Assembly: GCA_025529335.1 (NCBI GenBank)
Contig: JAMYHX010000195.1
Span: 1 to 64,000 of the forward strand
Length of the DNA stretch: 64,000 nucleotides
Reading direction: 5' to 3'
DNA from: Rhizopus sp. PT2906
Taxonomy: Eukaryota > Mucoromycota > Mucoromycetes > Mucorales > Rhizopodaceae
The number at the start of each line of letters is the position of its first letter. Position 1 is the stretch's first letter. The translations under genes and the position numbers were made by a program. Below are positions 20,855-32,402 of this stretch, piece after piece. Under the pieces are notes generated by a model. It ran no database searches. It was not told the DNA's origin and was given only the letters and a program-made list of their open reading frames with translations.

Positions 20855-22215
20855 ATGCCTCCTTACTCATATCCAATCACATTTGAAGAAATCGAAGCCA
20901 AAGAATGGGCATCCAATACTGTCAAAGGTATCCTCACAGACATATCGCCCGTCTCATTTGAATCCGGGTTTACTAGCTTAGAGGTAATTCATGAAGATAA
21001 CATACAAGGTCAAGAGAAAGAGAACCACAAAAAGTCATTAAAACGAATGAGCACCCTTCGACGGTCATTCTCTTTTCTTGAGAGCAGCCTCTTTCGAAAT
21101 AATAACAACAGCGAACAGCGTAAATCCAATCGATCTCAAAGCACGATTCTAACCGATTATCAATTGCTTTCTACTCATTCGGCACCAACAACACCCCGAA
21201 AGCTATCACCACAATCATCCATATCCAGCCGTATTCGTCATACATGGCATGTGGACCGTGCGATGGTGAAGCAGTTATTATCTTACACGCCAGATCTCTT
21301 TAGTACCCTAAGTGCCTACACACATAAAATCTCGAATAAAGAACGAAGGGGAATGGCTATCTGGAGGAGTACATACGCTGCATATATTGTTGAACCACCT
21401 CCTTCCTTAAGATTCAAGGTAACACATATGGATGCTCATTCGTTCGATCGTTCATGCTTTTTTTTATAAAAATAGCCCAAACCTATCACTAAACGGTCAA
21501 TTCAACTATCCAAATTTATTATGGCTGAACTGTTGACAACAGAAGAAACTTATTTGAGCCATCTGATGACCATAAAGAAGGTAAATTAAAGAAAATAGGG
21601 AAAGATTCTTGTACTAAACCCCATGTATATAGTTTTATATGGATCCTTTATTTGAAAATGCTACTCAAAAAAGATCACTAGTGAACTTAAAACATGTTGA
21701 GATCATATTTGCTCATATTCCTCAGCTTATCAATGTGTCTTCAGCGCTTACAGAGAGACTACATAAAATGATCATCATCACCTCTGCCGAAAAACTCATG
21801 ACTGCAGATACCACGCAGTACGATCCTGTGCCTATTGGAAAACTCTTTTGTGATTTCGAAAACTATTTTGATGTATACATTGCATATGCTGTAAACTATT
21901 CCAAGTCTAGAAAATATTTGAATAAAGCAAGCTCAAATATTGTCTATCGTCAATTAGTCAAGGTAAGCCTTTTTTTTGGTTAAAAGGATGGCGGAAGGGC
22001 TCAATAGTATATAGGACTCTTTAATAAAGAAAGAAACTAATCGAATGGTTCTTGATGATTACATGATTGCGCCTATTCAACGTATCACTCGCTACTGTTT
22101 ACTGCTTCGAGATCTTCAGAAGCATTCGGATCCCTATAATCCCGATTTTACTTACTTGGATAAGGCCATCAAGTTTCTATCTGCTCTTGCACTTGCTATG
22201 AATCATGTACAGTAA
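20855..22215 (+). CDS. Rho guanine nucleotide exchange factor, DH domain only
   Basis: Four exons (20855-21418, 21476-21580, 21633-21962, 22015-22215) encode 399 residues. The start MPPYSYPITFEEIE was chosen because an upstream ATG adds a poly-Phe/Leu run from T tracts. Residues 1-200 are Ser-rich with RMSTLRRSFSF. The Dbl-homology domain covers residues about 200-395: CR1 at FIMAELLTTEETYLSHL, a helical core, and CR3 at DYMIAPIQRITRYCLLLRDL. The DH catalytic helices load GTP onto Rho-family GTPases at the cell cortex. The protein stops almost directly after the last DH helix (ALALAMNHVQ), so the usual pleckstrin-homology domain is missing, or is on an exon I do not see before 22772. The family call is good. 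Confidence 0.85.
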
Positions 22216-22772
22216 ATTCACTCATTGTAGATATAGTGTATATATTTCCCTCCCCCATTCCATTTCCTCTCAATATAATAAAAAATAATGGCGCTTATGT
22301 ATGCATAAATTAAATAACATGCTTTTGCATCACCTTTTTGTTGGGTTTGCCTTCATCGGCGGCTTGTATCGTGATCAAAAATATGCATGTGATAATAATG
22401 TCCATAGTGAATCTTGTATTTCCCAAAATGAAAGGGTTTGTCTCAAGGCATAAAACATCAGCCTTTTCATTTATTACTCCATTTAGCAAATTTCCCCGAA
22501 CACTTTATATATACATATTGTTTGAAACTAGCAAGCTTTATTTATTAAATGCTTTTTTTTCCCTAGTTTATTTGTAGGCGTACATATTTAAAAGCAAACC
22601 TATAAAGTAGAAACAAGGTTGCATAAGCCCTACAAAAGAAGAAAAGAGAAAGAGAGGGAAAAAATCATTGTAACACAAGCCTTTTTTTTTCCCTAGTGGT
22701 GCATCAACAAAACCGTCCCCCCTTTTTTTATTCTCAGGATGGCTATAGAGTATATAATACCTTTTCTCCTGA
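22216..22772. other. Intergenic, promoter of FGGY kinase gene
   Basis: Contains a TATATAATAC element near 22751, about 20 bp before the kinase ATG, and pyrimidine tracts. No PH-domain coding sequence was recognised on the plus strand. Confidence 0.45.
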
Positions 22773-24543
22773 ATGAGCCAGTGTCAAGTGATGTCAAAGG
22801 AAAATTATTTTATTGGTGTTGACGTAGGAACAGGGTACGTGAATCACTGTGGCAATATACACTTTAAATAACGTTTATTCTAGTTCTGCTCGTGCTGCAG
22901 TCATTGATACTCAAGGAAAACTTATTTCCATTGACGTAGAACCAATTACGACATATAATCCAAAACACGACATTTTCGAACAATCAACCGATAATATATG
23001 GTCAAGCATCACAAAATGTGTACGAAATATAATCAAGATAGCCAATCTATCACCAGAGAGCGTAAAGGGTATTGGATTTGACGCAACATGTTCTCTTGTT
23101 GCTCTTGATAAACACGGGAAACCATGTTCCGTTGATCCCGAATCAGGCTTTACAGAACAATCTAGAAATGTCATCCTCTGGGCTGACCACCGTGCGATTG
23201 ATCAAGCAAACCGCATCAACGCAACACATCATTCTGTTCTACGTTATGTGGGCAATACCATCAGTCCTGAAATGGAAATACCAAAGACACTATGGCTCAA
23301 GGAAAACATGCCTGCAAGCAAATGGGACGCTATTGGCTATTTAATGGATTTACCGGATTTTTTGACATACAAAGCGACGGGTGCAACAACGCGTTCGACA
23401 TGCTCGCTTACCTGCAAGTGTTCTTATCTACCACGCTTGGTGGGTCAAGGATGGGAACCTAGTTTTTTCAAGGATATCGGGTTAAGCTGTCTTATCGATG
23501 AGAACTTTGCTCGTTTAGGCGCTGTAAACCCTGATGACGTTGCTGAAGCTGGTGACCCTCTTGGTAATGGACTTTGTGCACAAGCCGCCCAGGATTTAGG
23601 ACTGCTTCCAGGCACGCCCGTAGGCTCGGCTGTGATTGATGCTTATGCTGGTGCACTGGCGACCCTGGGCGCTACTTCAAGCGATCATGAAAGAAATGAA
23701 TTGCTCAACCAGTTGGATCATAGTTTAAAGACACAAGGCCCTAGCCGTCTGGCAATTATCTGCGGTACATCAAGTTGTCACATCACCATGTCTCCAGAAC
23801 CCATATTTGTTCCTGGTGTCTGGGGTCCATATCGCTCCGTGATGGTGCCTGACATGTGGCATGCAGAAGGTGGACAATCCTCAACCGGTCAATTGATTGA
23901 TTTTATTTTGAATACACATCCTGCTATCCATGAAGCAAGAGAAAAGGCAGGAGGATCCAACGTGTACAGTTTTTTGACAAACCACCTGAAAAAACTTCAA
24001 GCACAACGGAATGTGAAACATATTGAAGAATTAACCAGACATCTGCATATCTACCCTGATTTCCACGGCAATCGATCTCCCCTTGCGGACCCATCATTAA
24101 GAGGTACTATCGTTGGTGTTTCGTTGGACAGAAGCATAGATGATTTGGCACTTCGTTATCTAGCCACGCTGCAAGCAATCGCATGTCAAACAAGACATAT
24201 AATTGAAACATTAAACAAGGAAGGATATCTGATTGACACTCTATGTATGTCAGGCGGTCTTTGTAAAAGCGAGCTGTTTGTAAAGATCATTGCCAATACC
24301 ACACAATGTCGCCTCATCATGCCGGAATCCATTGAAGGAGCAGTCGTGATCGGAGCTGCCTTTTTAGGAGCAAAGGCTTCTGGCCTCATCTCATCTGATT
24401 TATGGGAAATCATGGTTCGACTTGGTCGATCTGGATCTACTGTTATGCCTGATAAAGAAACCAAAGAACTGAATGATAAACGATACAATGTGTTTTTGGC
24501 CATGCTTGAAGATCAAAAGAAGTATAGACAAATGATGGCGTAG
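22773..24543 (+). CDS. FGGY-family carbohydrate kinase (D-ribulokinase/YDR109C-like)
   Basis: Two exons (22773-22834 and 22884-24543) give 573 residues. The first exon supplies MSQCQVMSKENYFIGVDVGTG, completing the phosphate-binding loop with SARAAVID after the intron; the single-frame ORF alone lacks it. Other family marks are IGFDATCSLVALD, ILWADHRA, WGPYRSVM.PDMWHAEGGQSS, FHGNRSPLADP and the C-terminal MSGGLCKSELFVKIIAN...GAAFLGAKASG. The length and the NRSPLADP motif fit the FGGY/YDR109C subgroup, which phosphorylates D-ribulose (metabolite repair or pentose use) rather than glycerol or xylulose kinases. It should be cytosolic. Substrate choice is inferred from the subgroup. Confidence 0.88.
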
Positions 24544-24694
24544 GTTTTGAAATGTACGTATTCTTTATAATCATTGCTGTAATCGTCTCCGCATTATCAA
24601 TACGACTGATTATTATCTGATTTTTTAAAATAAAAATCAGATAATTGGTTTTCTTAACCCCGATTGGGAGCTCTTTTTTTTTCATTTCTTAAAC

Positions 24695-26566
24695 ATGACG
24701 ATGAATGAGCAAACACCTCTCTTGAATAAAGCCAACCAATCCACTTGCTGTTCAACAAATGGAAATGCTTGTTGTGCGTCAAGAAGGAAGAGTAGTGGTC
24801 GATTACAAAAGAACGGATTACCAATTGTTAATGACGAAGATTATTGCTATTTATCAGAACAAAAGTGGCAGTACAAGTTAATAGCCTTACTTTGTGCCAT
24901 ATTCTTAGCTGGTAAAATGAAATACACTTAAAGACACAATGAACTAATAGCAATAACAGTCGGAAGTCATTTTGCGGCACACACCCTTGGAGCTATGAAA
25001 AATACCATCAAAACAGCAAGTATCTCTCATTGATTCGTTCGTCAAATATAATCTCATCCATCGTAACCGTTTATAGGAATTTGGGATCACCAACTCTCAA
25101 TATGGTGTGGTACAATCTAGCGTAGCCCTGGTCAATACAATACTTCCTGTGATTGGAGGAATATTTGTTGATGCTTTTGGTACAATTCCTGGTGCATTTA
25201 TCACTACGCTCTTGATTACTTCCGGAAATGTACTAGTAGCCCTTTCTACTCACTCTAAAAACTTTTATCTCATGGTCTTGGGTCGCATATTATATGGTAT
25301 TGGTAGTGGAACGGTAGTCATTGTACAAGAAACCATTCTAAGTCAATGGTTTAGAGGAAGAAGTCTGGCCGTAGTAGTAGCGCTTATGCTCACTGTTAGT
25401 CGCTTGGTAAAGTAATTTTGCCCTTATTATTTTTGTTGGATCATTAAACTTTATATAGGCTTCATTTTGTGCTCAAGCTACTGTCATTCCAATTGCAAAC
25501 TATACTGGTTGGTATGGTTATGGTTTATGGGTAATAGAAAATAGAAACTGCAAAGGCTCATATACTCATCCTATTGCACAGTTTTCTGCTTCATTGTGCA
25601 TATTCTCAATGATAGTCACATTCGTCTACATATGTTTATTAAAGACTGTATCCAACACAAATGTTCAATGTCGTAAACAGATGGAAGTGATCAAGCGAAA
25701 AAAATCATTTAGCTGGCATAAATTGATGTATTTGCCTCATTCCTTTTGGTTAATTGCTGTTATGGAATTCCTCTTGGGTGGTGGCTGGGGTTGCTTCTTA
25801 CATATAAACAGGTAATGAAAAATCTTGTCTAGACATTTGCTTTTGTTTGCTCATATAGATGAATAGCGAATATGTCAAAATGAAGTTTTCTTACGACAAT
25901 GCTCGTGCTGCTGCAACTGCAAGTGTTGCTCAAGTATTACCTATCTTTTTGATGCCATTCTTAGGCGTATGCATCGATCGTCAAGGAAAACGCACTTGGA
26001 TGAGTATGTTGATAGATTACATCAATATGAAGATACTGATCTGATATATAGTGATTGGCAGCGGCTTATCTATGCTGATATCCTTACTCATACTTGAGTT
26101 CACGCCTACTCCTCCTTTGCTAGGTATGCTCCTATTCAGTGTCAGTCTGTCGCTTGGACCTGTAGGCCTAGTGTCATCCGTTCCTGTTATCCTGCCGTTT
26201 TCGTTGATTGGCACTGGTATGGGCTTGATCAAGTCTGGGACAAATATTGGTGCTGCCATATTCGATATTACTACTGGTCTGCTACAGGATGCTGATGCCA
26301 ATAAGGGATATGATGGCGTCATGTTATTTTTTATCACCATTGCAACCCTTGCTACCGCCGCTGCAATTACGCTCTGTATCTTGGATTACTCAATCTATCA
26401 CGGCATTCTCGACATGTCTGCCCGAGAGGCTCATAAGAGTGATGAAAACAAGATGAGCACTCGTATTGTATCTCAAAGACCATTGAAAGCAAACTATATC
26501 TATGGCTCTGCTTATGCTTTACTTGCTTGTCTAAGTTGGGTCTTGTTCTTTAGATTTATCATGTAG
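24695..26566 (+). CDS. MFSD1-like major facilitator transporter, vacuolar
   Basis: Seven exons (24695-24911, 24960-25015, 25077-25406, 25459-25530, 25582-25811, 25867-26003, 26052-26566) encode 518 residues with about 12 TM segments. MFS signatures include GITNSQYGVVQSSVALVN and GRILYGIGSGTVVIVQETILSQWFRG in shortened form. The N-terminal EQTPLL fits the acidic dileucine sorting signal used by lysosomal MFSD1, whose family exports dipeptides from lysosomes, so vacuolar membrane location is inferred. Intron 2 (25016-25076) only keeps the frame with a GC donor (ACA|GCAAGT). The acceptor at 25866 is 8 bp past a closer AG, chosen because it restores FLHINSEYVK. Confidence 0.82.
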
Positions 26567-26685
26567 ACTTTTCATTCTTTTTTATTCTCATCCATTTACT
26601 TATACCTTTGTCTTTTTTGTACATATTATACACACGCTTTATATTCCATAAAAATATACAAGTATGCATTTGCAATCATTAAATC

Positions 26686-28860
26686 CTATGATAATTTATT
26701 TGAAGGCGATTCATGCTTATTTTGTCTATCATTCTCTCGGTCGATCACTTCGTTCGGATTCAATATACTGTTGTTCCCACTACTGTTGCCTTGAACAATT
26801 CGCATAGCAATCTTTCTTGCGTCTTCTACAACTCCGGTCATCTTCATGCCAATAACCTGTAATGCTAGTTCCATAAGAGCACGGTCTGATTCTGCTAAAT
26901 AAGTAAATATCAAAAGATCGTTCTTGGTTGTCGCAGGTGATTCCTTAAAGGACACAACAACTGCTCCAGCTTGTTTGGCAGGAGGAAGAGTACAGATGAT
27001 CGTATTCGGTGACCAATATTGTATGTTGGTAGCTGGTACAGTACCAAACATCACAGTCAAACCTGGCCTAAAGTTTGTACCTAATATCGTCACTTCAATA
27101 CCTCCACTGGTAGGTGCTTCGTTGGGAATTAACCGTTTCATGATGGGCGGTGTTGGAGATGGTTGTTGCTGTAGCATGTTGTTTGTAAACTTTTCTTCAC
27201 ATTTTATATTGGATATCATTGGAGAAGAGAATATGCCAGAGATTGAAGATGGAAATGTTGGATATGATGTCGATGTTGATGCTGGTGCTGATGATTGAGA
27301 TGCTGCTTGTGATGATGATGATGATGATGGGCTAATAAAGTCGCTTGTAAAGGGCAAGGATTTCATCCAATTGAGTGACAACAGCCGAGACTCTGGTGCT
27401 ACTTCGCTGTCTATGCGACGTCTTTTTGTACCTGCCTTTGATTTATGGTCATCTGTAATCATAATGGGCGGTGATATTCCTTCTGCAATATTTTTGCCTG
27501 TATGATCCAGCAGTTGAAAATATATACTAATAGTATCCATTAATATCATCCATAAAAAGCAGTATATTTGATATTACCAAAATCCTATCTTTTCATTGTG
27601 GTGTCTGCAGTAGCAAGTAATACGGGTGGGCAAAATGGTATCTCCAGCACTAAAGTCCACTATCTCGGGACAGTTAAATAAAAGAATTTCTTCTTCATTA
27701 GCAGCAACAGTCGCTTGATCTTCTTCTATCTTTTCATCATTCTCGCTCTGCATTCTGTTATCTTTTCTTCTCTGTATTCTTTTTCTCTAATGCACACATG
27801 TTAATGTCAAAAACGAGCTTTAGTAAATAACATACCTCTCTTTGAATACAACCTACACATGTAGTTACTTTTTTTGAAGGATCACTTGCACACAACACTC
27901 TTGCTTGTAGGAACAGCACCTTATCGGGACTTACAGGAAGCTGCAGATGCCGATCTCGTAAACGTATCTTCTTGGACTTATCTTTTGTCACTTTTTGTTC
28001 TGGTAACCTCAAGTGAGACCACCATTGAGCCTTCTCTCCTGCGTCTGTTACTAACTGTAGGCAAAGCTTGATCTGTGTTTCAACTCTGGATTTGGCTCCA
28101 GTTTGTGGCACACCCAAGACTCTGATCTGTAACCTAAGATAATTCCTATTAAGCATGGATATATAAAGCGAAAGGGAGCGTGATTACCCTTTGCCAGATT
28201 GATTTTGCTGTAATGCTGAACTGAAATAGGATGAAGGAATAGATGATGGTGATAGGACTGAATTACCTTGACCACTATTACTATATCAACTAAATTTAGA
28301 ACGAACGTCTGATAAGCAAAACAGTGAAACCTACAGCGAACTTAAAAATGGCACTGGATGACTAGAAAGATACTCTGTAAAGCTTCGGGCAATATTAGGA
28401 ATAGTTGGGAAGAGGTTGTTATGTGTGACATTAGAGATAAACTATGAGAAGAGGGTAAGATAAGAGTTGTGTTTCATTTTTATTCACTTACATTGTTCAA
28501 GCCAGACCAAATGGAAGCTTGTTGCTCTCCAGGTGCAACAGTTTGGTCAAGTGAATCCATATTGGCACTTAGTGAATCAGACAAGTGTGAGGCACTATCA
28601 AATGACGTGTCAGCCTTGACAGACTGCTTTAGGAATTGGTTATCCATTTGTTGTTGTTGTTGTTGCTGCTGCTGTTGTTGTGTATACATTAAAGAAGAAT
28701 TTTGTGCAATTTGTTCAAGATTGTATATGAACTGATCGATCAACGAGGAACTTTCTTGTTGTTTTATATGAGCGCTGTCGTCTGTTATACTCCCGCTAGA
28801 ATGCCCTGATTCGTCAGCTGATAAGGGTGGTAGCTCTGTGCTGTGTACTTCTTTAGACAT
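26686..28860 (-). CDS. IPT/TIG transcription factor, Mga2/Spt23-like, lacking ankyrin repeats and anchor
   Basis: Six exons (28860-28492, 28441-28335, 28280-28188, 28145-27836, 27786-27578, 27526-26686) give 642 residues. The N-terminus is Ser/Gln-rich with a run of about 11 Gln. The central Mga2/Spt23 conserved region follows (LRLQIRVLGVPQTGAKSRVE, WWSHLRLPE, DKVLFLQARVLCASDPSKKV, YCRHHNEKIGF). A TIG/IPT domain lies at about residues 490-575 (IPNEAPTSGGIEVTILGTNF, VMFGTVPATNIQYWSPNTI, CTLPPAKQAGAVVVSF). In yeast Mga2 and Spt23 are ER-anchored, released by the proteasome, and activate OLE1 and membrane-lipid genes. Here the protein ends about 60 residues after the TIG domain, with neither ankyrin repeats nor a TM helix. 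The TIG order and family phrases are clear; regulation is inferred. Confidence 0.85.
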
Positions 28861-29729
28861 AATGCAACATAAGATTAAGAAAAAAAAAAAAGAGTGCTCG
28901 AGAATTCACTTCCCTACGCAAAGCCCAATGAGGTCAGTTCCCCCATAAGTCAAAAGCAGTCACATCGCTCATCAGATCAAGTGCAGAAAATAAAGAGAGT
29001 TGCTGACACTCTGTCGACCTTGAAAGAACAAGGCAAGAAAATAGGACATTATTATAGAAATATAGCTATTCTTATTTTAAACAATAAAGGCCAATGCGAC
29101 ATTTTATATTCAAAGATATAAAAAAAGGTACCTGTTGAGAACAGAATTTTTCTATTCCGAATAGTAAAGCCTTTCCAAAACTTTAACCTAAAATAAAAGA
29201 CAGAAAACAAGTGGGGAATCTTTATTAGACGATTCTTCGTTTCATATCTTTTAGACAATACTTGTGGGAAGTATTCTTTTTATTATGTGGAATAGAGTGA
29301 AACAAGTATAAAGATGACGGAGCAGAGAATAAATGACATGAAGAGTATTGATGTCTGTAAATAAGCAAAGATTTCTAATGGTTTTATGTCATCTAAAAAT
29401 AGTATTTTCAAGGCAAATCGTGGATTTTAATTCATTTCATACACTACTTTTTATCTATGAATAAAAGTGACTTTAAAGTATGGCCAAGATCCGTACAATT
29501 ATACCCAGTTTCGAGTTTACCCCATCCAACTTTGGGCAATTTCCTAATTAGTCAAATGAGTATTTCTATATTTGTTCTACAGGTCATGTCAGACACATTC
29601 GATCCAAATTTGGTGGTTTATTCTTTAGTCAAACTTCATTAAGCCAAAAAAAAAAATGGATCCCAGATGATATATAAACCAAAAGTTGTATTTTTCACCT
29701 TTTTTTTTTCTTGTTTCTTATTCAAAAAT
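28861..29729. promoter_or_regulatory. Divergent upstream region, Mga2-like factor / acyl-CoA oxidase
   Basis: 869 bp separate two head-to-head genes. A plus-strand frame at 28894-29121 lacks an ATG and has only partly protein-like composition, so I do not call it. The divergent layout of a lipid-type transcription factor and a fatty-acid-oxidation gene is noted but need not be functional. Confidence 0.4.
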
Positions 29730-32261
29730 ATGTCAAATATACAAAATAGACTCGAAGCAGTAAAGCAGCAATTGTCACCTGAACAAGAATATCAGAATGC
29801 TGTTGAGTAAGTGTAGAAGAACTTGACACATCCAGTCTAGTTGTTTACCTGTAATCAAAGTCCTATTCGTAGTATGAACGAAGAACGAGCAAAGGCAGCT
29901 TTTGATATACGCAGTCTGACATATTTGCTGGACGGTGGTGAGAAAAATACTTTTGTAAGAGAAATCAATTGTGTTTACCCGAGAGCTTTGACTAAAATAT
30001 TTCCTATAGCTCAAGGAAAAAATTATGCAAGAGTTAGAAAGAGATCCATTGTTTAAAATGGATGATATATTTGACCTTACAACGTCTGAAGTTCGTGAAC
30101 GCACAATGGCAAAGGTTTGATTATATCAACTATACTGGTTTTTGACATTATATTAACGCAAATACGCGCGTAATATAGTTTCGCAGCATGCTCCATCATC
30201 TTCAAAATGAGCCTGTAGATCAGTTCAAAAAACGTATGGAAATTGTTAGTTTGGTTGATCCAGGTTTTTGGACAAGATTTGGCGTACACTGTTTGTATTT
30301 TATATCGCGTTCCTAATAGAGTTCTAATCTTATTATGCAGATGGTTTATTTGTCGGAGCATTACAGAGCAATGCTACACCCGGACAGCTAGGATACTGGT
30401 TCGAAAAAGGTGCTCTATCACTAAACAATTTTGTTGGTTGCTTTGCTATGACAGAACTTGGTCATGGATCTAATGTTCCTGGACTTGAGACGACAGCAAC
30501 ATTCGATGAAGCTTCCGATCAATTTATTATTCATACGCCTACACTTACTGCTACAAAGGTAAAAATTAGTCTTTGTCTTACGTTCACATCATATACTTAT
30601 ATCAAACCAGTGGTGGATTGGCGGTGCAGCTCATTCTGCTACTCATGCTGCCGTTTTCGCACAATTGATTGTCAAGGAGAAAAGATATGGAACCAAGTGC
30701 TTCGTAGTGCCTTTACGTGATCCCAAGACATACAACTTGTTGCCTGGTATCAACATTGGCGACATTGGCAAAAAAATGGGCAGGGACGGTATTGATAATG
30801 GCTGGATTCAATTTACGCATGTTCGTATTCCTAGAGGCTATATGTTACAAAAGCATACCAAAGTATCTCGAACAGGTCAAGTGAAGGAACCAAAACTGCA
30901 ACAACTGGTAATATAAAATGCTGTATTCCTTTTATTGTCATCTAATGTTTCTATACAAAGACATATGGTGCCTTATTACAAGGAAGAGTGACCATGGTAG
31001 CTGATAGTGGGCATGTATCCAAGAAGGCACTTAGTATTACTATTAGATATGCTGCCGTTCGTCGACAATTTGCTCCTTCTGGTGCAAATGGCATTGAAAC
31101 AAAGTTACTAGACTATCCAATCCATCAACGTAGATTGATGCCTCTACTAGCCCAAACTTTTGCCATGTTATTTACTGGAACAGAAATGACTGAAATGTAC
31201 AATTCAATGATGGCAAGATTAGATGGTGCAAGAGAAGGTGACAAAGATCTGGATGAAGTAATGGAAATGCTGAAAGAAACCCATTCTACTAGCGCTGGCT
31301 TAAAAGCATTCTGTACTTGGAACTGCTTGTCCACTATTGAGGCATGTAGACAAGCATGTGGTGGTCATGGCTATTCCGCATACACAGGTCTGGCAAGTAT
31401 GTACCAAGACTTTGCAGTACAATGTACCTGGGAAGGCGATAATACTATCTTAACATTACAGCTTGGTCGCTACCTTATCAGCAGTTACCGGGAAGCCCTT
31501 AATGGAAAGAAGCTCTCACCTGGCGTTGGCTATTTGAACAACCTTCATAAGCTCATTGGAAAGCGATGCAATGCAAAGACTCTTGAAGATGTTTTAGATC
31601 TTGACACAATCAGTGAAGGATGGCAAGTAGTTTGTGCTCATGTAGTCAAGAATGCAGCTACCGAATTTGAAGAGTGCCTCAAGAGAGGTCTAAATGCTGA
31701 TGATGCTTATGAGCAGTGCTGTAAGTATATATATATATATATATTGCTTAAACTTTGACTCTAACCGCCACTTTTTCCTTAGCACAAGCCCGTCTTTATG
31801 CTGCCAAACTTCATTCATTTAGTTATCTCTTTAACCGTTTTGCAGATGCGGTCAAAAAGACGACCGGTGACTTGCACACTATTTTGAGAAAAATCTGTCT
31901 CTTGTACGGCCTTTATACCATTGAAGAAAACGCTGGTGCGTTTTTGCAATTTGAATATTTTACACCTGTGCAAATCGAGTTCGTTCGTGCTAGTGTCAAC
32001 AATCTCTGTAAAGAAGTGCGTGAACAGGCCATTCCTTTGGTTGATTCCTTCAACTTGACGGACTACATTATCAACAGCCCACTTGGTCGTAAAGATGGCA
32101 ATGTTTATGTTCATTACTTTGAGCAAGTGAAGCGATCTAATCCACAGAGCGAACATCCTTACTTTGATCGTTTAATCAAGCCACTGATACAGAGATCAAC
32201 TGAAGAAAACGATTATGAAGAAGAACTTGCAGGCTTAGAAGATGATGAAGATGAAGAATAG
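29730..32261 (+). CDS. Acyl-CoA oxidase (peroxisomal beta-oxidation), no PTS1
   Basis: Eight exons (29730-29806, 29861-29954, 30010-30114, 30179-30290, 30341-30558, 30611-30907, 30961-31720, 31783-32261) encode 713 residues, normal for the family. Flavin-binding signatures include CFAMTELGHGSNVPGLETTA, KWWIGGAAHSATHAAVFAQL and RDGIDNGWIQFTHVRIPR; the catalytic Glu sits in QCTWEGDNTILTLQLGRYL. The enzyme oxidises acyl-CoA to trans-2-enoyl-CoA and makes H2O2. The C-terminus is very acidic (ELAGLEDDEDEE) and carries no SKL-type signal, as in several yeast Pox proteins imported by Pex5 through other contacts or as a complex. Two introns use rare GTTTGA/GTTTGT donors. The family call is secure and peroxisomal location is inferred. 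Confidence 0.92.
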
Positions 32262-32402
32262 AGTGTGCCCAATCATGATATTTATTACTGAATTGGCTAT
32301 CAAATAAAATATTTTTTTTAATGCAATATATGGAAGAGGGGGGGGAGAATGTATGTTTATATGTACATGATAAAACCATTGCCATTTTTATTTACATATG
32401 GT

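Noticed and set aside
28894..29121. 75-codon plus-strand frame upstream of acyl-CoA oxidase
   Set aside because: It has no ATG, no splice partner and no domain; it lies in a divergent promoter region.
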